From contig NZ_JAMZMJ010000006.1 in NCBI RefSeq assembly GCF_024714495.1, positions 1 to 64,000 of the forward strand: a stretch of 64,000 nt of DNA, in the 5' to 3' direction. Of the stretch, positions 36,601-42,210 are shown piece after piece. How positions within the stretch are numbered: the first letter of the stretch is position 1; every line of letters starts with the position of its first letter. This DNA is from Marinoscillum pacificum (lineage in GTDB: Bacteria; Bacteroidota; Bacteroidia; Cytophagales; Cyclobacteriaceae). Made by a program: the position numbers and the translations under genes. The notes below the pieces were generated by a model. The model had not been told where the DNA came from. It worked only from the letters and a program-made list of their open reading frames with translations, and made no database searches.

Positions 36601-38990
36601 CTCAAATTTCTTAATTGACCTGTACCCGTGTTATTGGAAATGATTGTAGAGCCTGTAAATCCAGTAAATTTGAGTTTTTCTATTGTAACATCATCCGTTC
36701 CAGTTCCGGACTGAATCGTCAAAAAGTTGGTCACACTTCCATTAATGGTAATCATGTTATCCGCTGCAAAGTCGAACCCTTCTTGAGTAGATCCATCTAA
36801 TGTGAAAGATGAGTTCATTGTCGGGAGTGCAGAACTAATCGTTGCTGTCCAAGGTCCACCTCCCGCATAATTGAAATCTATCCAGGTGTTTTGTGCATCA
36901 AGCGCATTGGAGAAAGTGAAGGCATCGCGCAGCGTACCCGCTCCAGAGTCAGCAGTATTGTCTACTGAATAATAACCAGCTGTTCTCATGACAGAAGTAC
37001 CATCGTTAAGAGTGGTCAGGGTTGCTGAGTATGCATGGTTTCCAAAAGAGCCAGAATAAGAGAATTTTTTGCTCCCGCCATCATCAAAAATCGTCGCTTT
37101 TCCAAGGTATAACTTACCCTGATCGTTGCTACAAGTATCTGTGGATTGGTAGAGATGCACTTCGGAACCTATAGGGATGGTATCATTGACATAGCCTGTA
37201 ATTTCGGTTGGCGAAATGGAGGTAAAATAAGGTGCTTCAATTCCGTTCTGAGGAACTCCTCCATATGCAGGGTCAAAACTGATACTAGCCTCACTATTGC
37301 AAGACATGGAGTTGCCAACAATTCGGTTACCTACTGAGGTATTGTACAAAACATCTACGCCGGGAGCTACAGAAGAAGCTCCATTGTGGTAGATGTAATT
37401 AGCCTCCGAAGGGTCATCCCCTCCAATGATGTTGAAACTTGCTCCCTGAGTAAGGACTATCCCAGATTTATTATTTCCCAGATCTGTCAGCGAAAAGTCT
37501 GTCCCAATATAATTTCCTTGAACACTGTTAAAATCTCCTCCTACAAATGAAATCCCTTGTGTATTGTTCGTAATCACGTTTCCCTTTCCAGGCGCACCGA
37601 TTACGTTATAAGAACCCGTAGAATATAAGCCAAGATTGATGGTTTGGCTAAACCCATCAATATGTAACCCATAAACTTCTACACTGTCAGCATTAATTCG
37701 AATTCCTCCTCCATTGGTGGCATTTGGTGTACTAGATCCATCCAGAACAACCATTTGACCAGTATTGATATCCCAGCCAGTTGCAGTGGTGGCATCTATG
37801 ACCATCGGTCTGGTGATAAATGGTAATACGCTTGACAGGGTAATGACGTCACCGGCATTTAAACCAGAAAAACCAATCTCAACATAAGGTTCAGTACTAG
37901 CATTCGCATCAATAATGGCTTGTCTAAGTGACCCAGCTCCTGAGTCATTGATATTGGTCACCTCAAAAGTTTGTGTGAAAGAAGATACCCATGCTGGTGT
38001 ACCCGCAATAGTACCATCATTAGAATTTACCGATCGATCATATAGTGTAGTTCCTGCGTTTTCATCAAAAGAATAATAAGCTAGAAGTCCCGGTTCATTA
38101 CCAATAAGTGGAGTATATCGATCTGAGAAGTCGGTTTTTGCATAATTGTAGATTTTTACCTCATCCATTAGACCGTTGAAGAAATTGGAACTCAAATTGG
38201 CACCAAACTCTAAGGGCAGAGTTAAATTTTCCATGGCTGTATAAGCAGAGCTAGTTTGATCAACTGATACGCTCACTCCATCAATGTAAATAGAAAGACC
38301 AGACTGAACTCCTGATCCGTCATAGGTACATCCAACATGATACCATTGATTCGTTGTAGGGATAAAACTGCTGGTTTCCGCATTTAAGAACCCACTCGTT
38401 GAACCATCAAATAGCGTAAATTGGATTTTATTAGTGCCTAGTAATTGAATGACATATTCTCGATCAGCAGCAACAGAACCTCTTCTTTCAATTAATGACT
38501 GACCCTGACCTAACGCATCGAAACTGACCCAAAACTCAATGCTAAAAGGACTATCAGATACTCCATCTCCGAAACTAAAAATGTCATTATCTGCGACAGA
38601 AACAAAATCGTCTAATCCATCAAAATCTATGGCATTTCCCGGATAGCTATCCACAGACCCAAATTCTACATTAGAAGCAGGAGCATTGCCAGAGGCATTG
38701 TAGGCTACTATTCGAAAATAATAGGTCGATGCGGGAGCAAATACATAAGAAGTATCATCCGCTGTAACAGTATCAATGGTAAAGGGAGAAAGGAACAAGT
38801 CGTCATCGGATCGCTGCACAATAAACCCTAACTCATCAACAGAATTATCCGTCCAGGAGAGAGATAGCTCAGTAGTTCCGGTTTTATATACAATAAGGTT
38901 TGATGCAGCATTTGGTACTTGTGCCCATAGCATCGACGATACAATTAGCAGAAAACTGCTAACTAGAATTTTCTTGGCGGTGAATTTCAT
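21636..38990 (-). CDS. Giant T9SS-secreted multidomain adhesin (5784 residues)
   Basis: The N-terminus has a signal peptide ('LLIVSSMLWAQ') and an Fn3 domain. Visible modules are: LamG domains at ~117-317, 1110-1303, 2000-2196, 2800-2993 and 3227-3417; four beta-helix blocks opening with 'DSGAGSLRxAI'-like sequence at ~341, 675, 1346 and 2234; two SbsA-type Ig-like domains (~3033-3133, ~3433-3540); three or more Kre9-like beta-sandwiches (~3550-3850); and SprB-like repeats (~3850-4120). A TIG/IPT domain (~4227-4300), seven FG-GAP/VCBS calcium loops (~4330-4670) and two cadherin-like domains (~4837-5037) follow. The common tail (~5044-5784) has two LRR/Ig units, a prealbumin-like domain, KVKRAACSVRRF (~5590) and a T9SS sorting domain ('LNVYPNPADNYLTIGYG'). 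The motif region has one extra Glu compared with its siblings. I infer a very long calcium-stabilised surface adhesin. No enzyme active site was recognised. Confidence 0.92.
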   Translation of the reverse strand: MKFTAKKILVSSFLLIVSSMLWAQVPNAASNLIVYKTGTTELSLSWTDNSVDELGFIVQRSDDDLFLSPFTIDTVTADDTSYVFAPASTYYFRIVAYNASGNAPASNVEFGSVDSYPGNAIDFDGLDDFVSVADNDIFSFGDGVSDSPFSIEFWVSFDALGQGQSLIERRGSVAADREYVIQLLGTNKIQFTLFDGSTSGFLNAETSSFIPTTNQWYHVGCTYDGSGVQSGLSIYIDGVSVSVDQTSSAYTAMENLTLPLEFGANLSSNFFNGLMDEVKIYNYAKTDFSDRYTPLIGNEPGLLAYYSFDENAGTTLYDRSVNSNDGTIAGTPAWVSSFTQTFEVTNINDSGAGSLRQAIIDANASTEPYVEIGFSGLNAGDVITLSSVLPFITRPMVIDATTATGWDINTGQMVVLDGSSTPNATNGGGIRINADSVEVYGLHIDGFSQTINLGLYSTGSYNVIGAPGKGNVITNNTQGISFVGGDFNSVQGNYIGTDFSLTDLGNNKSGIVLTQGASFNIIGGDDPSEANYIYHNGASSVAPGVDVLYNTSVGNRIVGNSMSCNSEASISFDPAYGGVPQNGIEAPYFTSISPTEITGYVNDTIPIGSEVHLYQSTDTCSNDQGKLYLGKATIFDDGGSKKFSYSGSFGNHAYSATLTTLNDGTSVMRTAGYYSVDNTADSGAGTLRDAFTFSNALDAQNTWIDFNYAGGGPWTATISSALPTMNSSFTLDGSTQEGFDFAADNMITINGSVTNFLTIQSGTGTDDVTIEKLKFTGFTGSTIISNNTGTGQLRNLRIDSCVFGGVGSSSTHEVLGLVDATLASITNNYFGYQQDSVTSTGMTINGGAIVLDSFVDSAYVFNNLIGNVSHVAISLNSVNNGALIKGNTIGLDGKKEGANATSGTKGIYLTSNNTVIEDNYIANYSTTAIELFFGVQNTTALRNVIGENINGVPMPNGKGFQIDDRSDLLNTHIGGGFPDSNIISNSTGAAISVDGPLTDQLFIEANSIYNNGQGIVLNEANSGITAPSIDFMAYDSIGGTVASDGLIHIYSGDGNGQGQTLIDSVSSFGGSWSYLGMLGSPGDQIVVTLTDANGTSEFASAFIPFTDNALNFDGAGDYVAMGSPAALQITGALTYEVWIRKDPSVQSFVMGRRNSDAAAGIASNLEMGGTGLIQLTVNNGATTSQTVSSITAIDDGQWHHVAAVYEPSTALRIYIDGQLDNENTSAIFASLNAATLPFHLGYRHASTPSYFTGSMDEVRVWSEARPLDSLRKYIQTPLTGNEPNLVAYYNFDQGLPEGDNTGLDSLIDMTTNALDGTLNGFAYTGNTSNWVNSYAFSANVPDYNLLVLNSAASGAGSLQAAIDFANTNPGTDTIKFALPGGGPWNIPLSSSLIITGDSTVIDGTTQPGYDFGTGNMVSLTGPGGSVMGLDVNAYAADISGLRMDNWLDAINISDASDGVVDHARISQCIFVGSSSNAIYLSKSHFTEIYNNLVGVESDTVTLDGQYGHQIETNASNKVKIYNNVIVGGLTSDYGIRLVTGDSITIRGNYIGTNTNGDPGLGNAGGGIEIEATVTNAIIGGPSQLDRNVISGNTGDGIAQYGEAWIENNFLGVSPDGLSILANSSNGIESLGAGVILHNVIAGNSSSEIVIRDNTDALLVDGNLIGTDSTGLVLLSSNGEGIYMRAGSNKTIINNTIVGSSNDWGIETIWDSDYNVYQGNFIGTNSVNALMGNSLGGIFISDYGDHNIIGGNLPGQENVIAINGGPAIQIEVSGSTNKANYNQILNNSIFSNVEGISFLNNSSGSELVNDGIQPPIITSVTSGSISGTVQGNLAGKNADLQIHLYYKHNGSDQGVTLVDSLNTTGDDWSFSGAFVVDTSYIATVTVDTLGTSEYSLPVSGSITPTFGPDSLLATLVPATQVDLSWYDNDTDEAGYIIERSKDKLNWIIVADEPADVTSFSDFGAFDPDYYFYRVSAFNGGGAAPDTTYAAVSSNVAPGLALDFDGVDDEVNVGDISELNSTSAFTIEGWFNQDALDVTGGMFGKIASTTSMIRARTWSDGNLFSYVHNGTTNCYGYFDYSQVVTAGEWFHYAMVFDGTQSTNAERLKIYINGQQQALTFVGTIPASTSDLTGIDFVISEDNTIAAKGENWSGQMDEIRIWGKALSEDTLFNYIYQSIDNSHPDYPELIAHYPFDKGTGSSTLYDLKSTYDGALTNMDAATDWVVSGAMTTASSTTVVNTLDDGAGSLRAAIEYANINPGPDTIQFDILSSGPWTITPVDLLPTITDDSLVIDGSTQLGWDPSTGMMITLDGSNWSSNNTLYDGLEVNAENVEIYGLRFKGWGNQAIEANSAHHLIIGDLSRGNIFLNSANSVSASNADYMVFQGNLVGVDYDTLTAGGMTNYAVTGTNSDSVLVLNNIIGFNGASTTFTAIRFTSGNYGHIRGNYIGVSPSGADIGNTGGGIAPDISNVVIGGPNEGDRNYIAGNGSNGVSSLGHYGIVQNNYIGITPQGTVLGNSGTGVAISNRDYGQVLHNVITGNTSHGISFNSTPDSVVIMGNLIGLTPDTLSAPGNGSSTDGIHINFGSKAQILNNYIGNAGQWGIRIYFDSDETRIQGNVIGTGVSGTEDFGCGYGGITLVYRPSFSVIGGNLPGQENIIAYNNGPAIDFDLPTSGTSATESFFVLNNSIYENTEGIIANSPSTSGAVLNKGILPPVIQTFNASIIAGTLQGNLGGYTGQVQLHLYESDGSLSPQGKTLIDSANVIGDTWSFSGSFDENKVYLATVSVDTMGTSLYAQAISNFAVALDGTNDYVDLGSGFATAMAGEQSSFTAEWWIKMETDATNSQDGMLAVNASTGTNSLLILYKNNAGSRIFTIYDGVSGADEIIYNGVILGEWYHVAYSTDGTTGSMYVNGELIGTHTPDYSFTATDLWSIGMEYDSGPTPGDYADATFDEFRIWNVARSAFEIKSAYRHKVAFDTPGLFTYYPMSEGPGYSVLGDSTGNGYDGNLINVDNTSIWIQGVALDNPQPYIEAVYPTNDGTDIALDSIFSIVFNTTVQAGSGFVHAIDQADSSVVESINVALMDGMPSDSVWLSFSNLQTGGTYSITIDSGAFVLGDVAYPGLVDTTFWSFAMVDNPPLAPSDLTVLDHGDGAFTLNWVDNASDETDYKIQKSYDKITWTDEAVGLGIDQTSFITAIQPLDTGYWWRAVVVGPQGDGPSNEVFSDTYTYEHTALALDGTDDYLSVGNIHDFTTGDFTLEAWVRRDAINETGWVMSVGDTPSSNSYLHFGFGAGNILQVDLYSGDNVAATSGVSDNYWHHIAVTFKNATGATRLYLDGEDVTPADSLMTNFVGANDFKIGQAFDTEFFQGAVDEVKVWNVVKSDFSDIYGPVPGDTSGLVLYYKMNEGLGLETFDQTGGSTGILNGTMDDTDWISSGAFDKAPVIVSRLPNIGDIEVPLNTTIQATFDQNIVIGTGNIEIWDRLDSTLVETFDVTTDVTVVGNVLEFSPGLLQIATEYSVLIPENAVMSLTGKTAAAIVALSAWTFTTQAQSSISITNPVNFDFVDPSILQDVEFSATGYAGTDNLEISASYDGGDTYSLLATGTIDDLTIANYQWDASTAEEAYVYLKIENIDDQAGGYKDSIEVYVDFPIYIEAPYIGDEFFVGENFTIIWNLGQTENSADLSQISISYDGGATYTILKTGDPFDDYLIESYEFDTVAQQSSANTVIKVENLTNPYEWVSQPFTVVDPYITFYEPSAEGNLTVGESIYFDFEVFGINDTDIVEFSYSDDGGTTYSVVETGNPFNFYGSTYFYYSFTLEDTAIVESARVKVTNVTTGYEYESDIFQIGPPNLTYLYPYDAYNCGEYSGSMDIGGLAYGLDYNLTFTHNGNVIDTMSVYVSEGASIYGLPAGEYTDISAEIGGVSSNIISGPIYIDDGSPRIYLTGLDNTACSTGNGSIYVYDSVALSLTDFRLYAGTDTSAVPLQSTSDMGSWTFSDLEGGLYTVVTELNGSPTCVDVESITISDVPDLPIIDSNFANLVNPSTVGGSNGFIDVDAAVSGGSGEFSYQWYYGVGTSTIMTDSTASSIGNLPAGSYTVVATDGGGSGCESEATTFTIVDPTTLGGVVRNYVASTSAEVQLTNSEVADISYVITTSSTAPSATRISNGQDENGNPAYGAYTYLESPAGTLTFEVGRGFETDRPLAPESTYYIYFVGDNGNFSNIVSTVLNTGVSPQIASITPAVGDVGSTVSVSGTDFLSTGNRVFVGNKEVAVDTETSTSISFTVPENSTSYAPVNVLAGRAYATPGAGVNNQLNTTHLGGFINSTSYTSSQFDTNYSWDVAMGDVNGDGLMDRVRLALNAGDVVVEHRNSSNDGYETGLFFVIPTGTSFVEVADMNADGYPDIITSRTNSSGVFPVRVNYNDGTGMFNESYEALGDVNGTAVTSLSVGDLNGDGLNDVLVTTNTTSPASVIYKRADSASFEAPQALPVAGETGRKATIGDFNNDGLNDVAVTILNSDQVAVYLRNVNNTGFDNPIMITLATGAEPQAISSGDFNKDGNLDIVAGASNTSTSTSVFYVAGNGDGTFQATLALEAGDKDLRSMVTGDLNGDGNLDIITGSYFNDDLRIFTGIGDGTFNDLVQVILNGVQSIALADINGDGADDIHVGTGNNSGFELIFAAQIPDVEFSAVNVPSSDLYQGSSDNLVFATSFTVTGTPASFEGIYFNVDGDYNVTDFQTDGFELWYNVGTNDFSTATSAGTTSLGVLSDTTVGWSFTETFAAGSTVYLYTSASLASNAVVSGSFNIGLDVNDPVESFGVADPKNKFTSDLVDGNLFSIISADTIPPSIVGDTLVSIDENTTLVNTYSSGEIVTWSLSGSDAASFEITTDGQLSLLTAADFEVPTDANTDNVYELVLEAADSLSNSVSHILEITILDVNDNTPVITDPGAVSLFENSTAGSEVVALEFTDTDTTSATYTWSIESGNTDVNLDSNLPFAIGDTDGIITVSDSADIDFELVTQFDLSIGLTDGINSTTFALTITINDIPEGQDPETEADSLALLSIYDALSGADWTAVNWKESVPLTEWTGVTMTDTRVTALDLSSNNLKGDFPAITAGLEALTSLNLKDNQITSILDLSNLIALSTADVSENKLGFASLEVLFFGDAEITVSPQKTVLSKVRTLEEIGTTYTVDRAVSGSANIYTWTKNGVAIAQTTASFDVAIENFTADGTYVAKVTSGVIPLIELTTEPVVLRVSSIERDSAALRAVYDAMDGANSSLSDWPSLAVQDWPELTITGNRVVGLSAPEVGLTGSLPEDITDVKGLINVDLSGNDIDGLPNLEGYLPSLTSFDVSGNKLTFEDLEENTAVVGIDYSDQQLVGSPLTEVIPEGSDYTIDVPVGGTSNAYEWTLMSPVDTAVVASASTSSLGISGIDYETMGVYTLSVTNELVPDLVLKSESQQVLASATLGITALDQGDDPFTTAEALVLKIRPVGQKYDTIQRTSETVSGAFVFEGLILDNYKVAVAPNNNNEFLATYFESNDRWRFADTLRLRRDSAETLSMIVNPGAKGGGGTTGASVSGTVESDFPEGEGGRIEARRKVKRAACSVRRFVPKGRTDQEEEDGEFVLYAYVESDDEGQFEFTELESGRYRFNIEYPGIPMDEDSFVEFTIGEGGIEEESLILQATVTEDGIVVEKIERLGFYRKYFKDLNVYPNPADNYLTIGYGKLLSSNVTVRLIDLDGKVVKEQRIEKGNDLEFDFDVSEITNGIYLLNFVDTSLGAEKITTFKVFVKH
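24980..26000 (-). repeat. FG-GAP/VCBS calcium-loop repeats inside the giant adhesin
   Basis: Seven loops of the DxNxDGxxD type are encoded in a row: DVNGDGLMD, DMNADGYPD, DLNGDGLND, DFNNDGLND, DFNKDGNLD, DLNGDGNLD and DINGDGADD. Seven such blades are the number expected for one complete integrin-alpha-like beta-propeller. Calcium binding is inferred from the loop pattern. Confidence 0.8.
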
Positions 38991-39104
38991 AGTTTGGTCA
39001 GTGTGCTCGAATTTGTAAGATAATTTCTATAGTTAAGAATCAGACAGAATACCTATGTTAAATGACTGATAATTAGATGAATAGTCTCATTACATGGATT
39101 AATG

Positions 39105-39130
39105 AAAAAAGGCCTCAATCGAGACCTTTA
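39105..39130 (-). terminator. Intrinsic terminator after the 1017-residue gene
   Basis: On the minus strand AAAGGTCTC, a GATT loop and GAGGCCTTTTTTC form a stem in which one position is a U.G wobble; the same position is a C-A mismatch on the plus strand. A run of six T follows. The strand-specific pairing supports action on the leftward transcript that ends at 39157. Confidence 0.8.
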
Positions 39131-39156
39131 CTAATTACATATAACTTCCTGTCCAA

Positions 39157-42100
39157 TCAGTTGTGATGGACCACTACTTTGAAAGAGGTAATTTTTTCAG
39201 CTCCTAAGCTTGAATCAACAAAATTAAGAATGTAAATCCCTCCACTAATCTGGCTGACATCAAGTTTTAACTCTTTATTGTTTCCTTTTTCAATAACCTC
39301 CTCCGTTACAATGTTGCCATCTAAATCTACCAAGCGAACCTTTACAGATTCGCTCAATAATTTCCCATAGCCAATAGTCACAAAACTATTCGCAGGATTA
39401 GGGTAAACCGTCAGATCCTTAAAGTAATTCCTATAAAAGCCCAGACGCTCAATTTTCTCCACGACAATTGCATCATCCAATACCGTAACCTGAAGGGTCA
39501 AAACTTCATCTTCAATTCCTCCTTCACCTATTGTAAATTCTACATAAGAGTCTTCATCCATAGGTATACCAGGATATTCTACATTGAATCGATAAAGGCC
39601 ATCTTCCAGTCCGTTGAACTCAAACTGACCATCATCATTAGACTGTACATAAGCATACAATACAAATTCACCATCCTCTTGATCAGTTCGACCCTTTGGT
39701 ACAAAGCGACGTACAGAACATCCAGCTCGTTTAACTTTTCTTCTAGCATTGATTCTGCCTCCCGATTCTGTAAAATCTGATTCTATATTTCCAGAAATGG
39801 ATGCTTCTCCATCGATGATACCAGGAACAGGAGCCATAGATATGGTATCGGCTTCATCCTGACGTAGTTGCAAGGTGTCGGCTTCAGTCCATAGATCAGT
39901 ACTTGAATAATAGGTTGGCATGAATTCTATGAGATTATTCGGTGCAACTGCTAAGACATAGTCATCCAACAACAATTCAGAGAAAGTAAACTTGCCATTT
40001 GATGGCTGTGCTGTCTGAATGGTATCAAATGGCTGACCTGGTTCGGTTACTTTTAAAGCATAGGCTTCACCGTTACTGAACAGCTGATTTCCAAAATCTA
40101 ACGCAGAAATCTCAACATCAGCACTTGCCAGGACGGTCTGATATTCACTCCTAAGAATCAGATTTGGGACAGCTGTGTTTATGACCCGCAATTCATATTG
40201 CCCCATATTGGAATAATTGATCGAATCAAGAATCAATGTAGATGAAACCAATCCTCCCATGGCTTGGTCAGTAACCTGCTCGTTTGAATAGAACCATTGG
40301 TATTGATTGAAGTTACCTGCTACATCCTGGGACAAATCGACTAATGATCCGACATGAATCGTATCATTAACGGCCACGCCAAATCGTTGCTGATTTGAAT
40401 AATCCAAAATGGCAACAGCAGCATTTGGCTCTAAGTCATCAAACATTAAACGGTTACCGCTCAGATCCAACACAGTCATATTTGGAAAATATCCGTTTAA
40501 ATCAGGGATTCCAGTGATGTCGTTTTGAGAAAAATCGGCGAATGTCATCCCCTCAATGTCCACAATATCCTCAGGAAGCTCCCCATTCAAATTAGCTTCT
40601 GAAACATTCAAGCCCGTGACTCTTGAGTTGGTTAGTGTGATTTCCTGCCAATCGGCAATTGGAAGGTTTGGCCAATCACTCAAAGTAGAATTTGGTCCAT
40701 CCAATGCCTCATATACAGCCATTAATGAAACAGAATCACGCTCCAAGCTGGAAACTCGAAGAATTACTGGCTCTGTCGTCAATGTAAGTCCATCAACCAG
40801 GCTATTGGTCACTCTGGCGATATACGTTCCATCTTGTTCGAACCCTGTAATATCAACATCAAAAGCTCCTGAAGTTTCAGCAATATTTGATCCATTTTTA
40901 ACCCATGTGTAAGAATTGCTCGAACCCGAAATTGTTCGGTCTATGGTATAGGTTGTCCCAATTTCTTCTATTGATCTAACCTTATCCAAAATAGTTTTCT
41001 GAGGAGCGTAGACAGCTCCCGCACTAACAGAGAGAACACCTTCCAGGCTCCCAAACTGTAAGCGATTATTGGAAACATCTACTGTTTGTAAAGCAGCCAT
41101 TCTTGAAATATCCCCAACTTCTTCCAATTCATTACTACTCAGATTCAAATCTGACACTAATTCTAAACCCTCCGAGATTGTAGGAAAAGTACCTGTCAGG
41201 TTATTGGAAGACAGATTCAATGTCGAAACACGTTTGTCTGTCAAGATGATTTTATCCCACAAATCAAGATTATTAGTCATCCAACCACTTGCACCAAGCC
41301 ATTCATCACCTCCAGTACTTTCGTAAATGCTAACCAAAGCCAATGAATCCTGGACTCTTAGTTGTTCATTAAAGTAATATCCAATAGCATACAAACCGGC
41401 TCCGGAAGTAACAGGAGCTGTGACTGTTCCAGACACTAAGTTTCCAGAACGACTTGAAGCTGTCGCTCCAGTAAATGTTCCACCCACAGTGCTTCCATGA
41501 GCAATAGTCGTTTGATCGATAAAAGGCATTCCTGATTCGTCAATTAACGGAAGCTGCAAGTTTGCATCTCCAATAGTGCCAGATTCTTCGCTGATTTGCC
41601 AATAGCGTTGATCTGAGACATCCAGCAAGCCATAACCTGCAGTTCCTGCTACATCTGAAGAAACAAGTAATACTCCAACAACCGGTGAAGCGCCACTAAT
41701 CTGTGTAAGCACAACCGGAGTATAGTTCACACCATCACCAACCGGATAAAACAATGAGTCTGATCCGGTACGAATCAACTTACCGATGACGTAGGAAGAA
41801 GCACCTTCTCCTATAAATGAACCAGTTACTTCAAGACTGTTCGTATCCACATCAATTATGCTTTGATCCAATTCTAGATCCGCAACAGTTACGGATTGAT
41901 GTAACTTTTTTTGACCTCCTGTAGCCATTAAACTACTAATTGTAGCACCATTTAGGAATAACTGCTGATCCACTCCCTCAGCTATTACGTGACCGGAACC
42001 TGTGTACGTAGCAAAATCAATGGTATCTCGTAATACCATTACCCCATCATTGAGCACCGATGAACTTACTGAAAGTTTATTGTCAAAGCTCACCGTCAAT

Positions 42101-42210
42101 CCACTTCCTATTGCCACTGGCAAACTGGATTCTACCTTGACCTGAGCAGTCAGGCTAGAAGCAATTGCCAGTATCTGTATGAATAGTATGATTCTCATAT
42201 TCATCATCAA
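39157..42210 (-). CDS. T9SS-secreted LRR/Ig-like surface protein (cassette copy 2)
   Basis: A 1017-residue paralogue of the protein at 14021-17071, with the same module order: signal peptide (~1-23, 'IASSLTAQ'), beta-rich head with 'SSYVIGKLIRTGSDSLFYPV', LRR, Ig-like, LRR, Ig-like, prealbumin-like domain ('FMPTYYSSTDLWTEADTLQL'), KVKRAGCSVRRF motif and T9SS sorting domain ('LTVYPNPANSFVTIGYG'). The motif lies at residues 823-858 in both. I find no cysteine apart from the one in the motif. Its start overlaps the stop of the 878-residue fibre gene by four bases (42207-42210), so translation is probably coupled. The N-terminal MMMN leaves some doubt about the exact first codon. Same inferred role as copy 1. 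Confidence 0.92.
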   Translation of the reverse strand: MMMNMRIILFIQILAIASSLTAQVKVESSLPVAIGSGLTVSFDNKLSVSSSVLNDGVMVLRDTIDFATYTGSGHVIAEGVDQQLFLNGATISSLMATGGQKKLHQSVTVADLELDQSIIDVDTNSLEVTGSFIGEGASSYVIGKLIRTGSDSLFYPVGDGVNYTPVVLTQISGASPVVGVLLVSSDVAGTAGYGLLDVSDQRYWQISEESGTIGDANLQLPLIDESGMPFIDQTTIAHGSTVGGTFTGATASSRSGNLVSGTVTAPVTSGAGLYAIGYYFNEQLRVQDSLALVSIYESTGGDEWLGASGWMTNNLDLWDKIILTDKRVSTLNLSSNNLTGTFPTISEGLELVSDLNLSSNELEEVGDISRMAALQTVDVSNNRLQFGSLEGVLSVSAGAVYAPQKTILDKVRSIEEIGTTYTIDRTISGSSNSYTWVKNGSNIAETSGAFDVDITGFEQDGTYIARVTNSLVDGLTLTTEPVILRVSSLERDSVSLMAVYEALDGPNSTLSDWPNLPIADWQEITLTNSRVTGLNVSEANLNGELPEDIVDIEGMTFADFSQNDITGIPDLNGYFPNMTVLDLSGNRLMFDDLEPNAAVAILDYSNQQRFGVAVNDTIHVGSLVDLSQDVAGNFNQYQWFYSNEQVTDQAMGGLVSSTLILDSINYSNMGQYELRVINTAVPNLILRSEYQTVLASADVEISALDFGNQLFSNGEAYALKVTEPGQPFDTIQTAQPSNGKFTFSELLLDDYVLAVAPNNLIEFMPTYYSSTDLWTEADTLQLRQDEADTISMAPVPGIIDGEASISGNIESDFTESGGRINARRKVKRAGCSVRRFVPKGRTDQEDGEFVLYAYVQSNDDGQFEFNGLEDGLYRFNVEYPGIPMDEDSYVEFTIGEGGIEDEVLTLQVTVLDDAIVVEKIERLGFYRNYFKDLTVYPNPANSFVTIGYGKLLSESVKVRLVDLDGNIVTEEVIEKGNNKELKLDVSQISGGIYILNFVDSSLGAEKITSFKVVVHHN

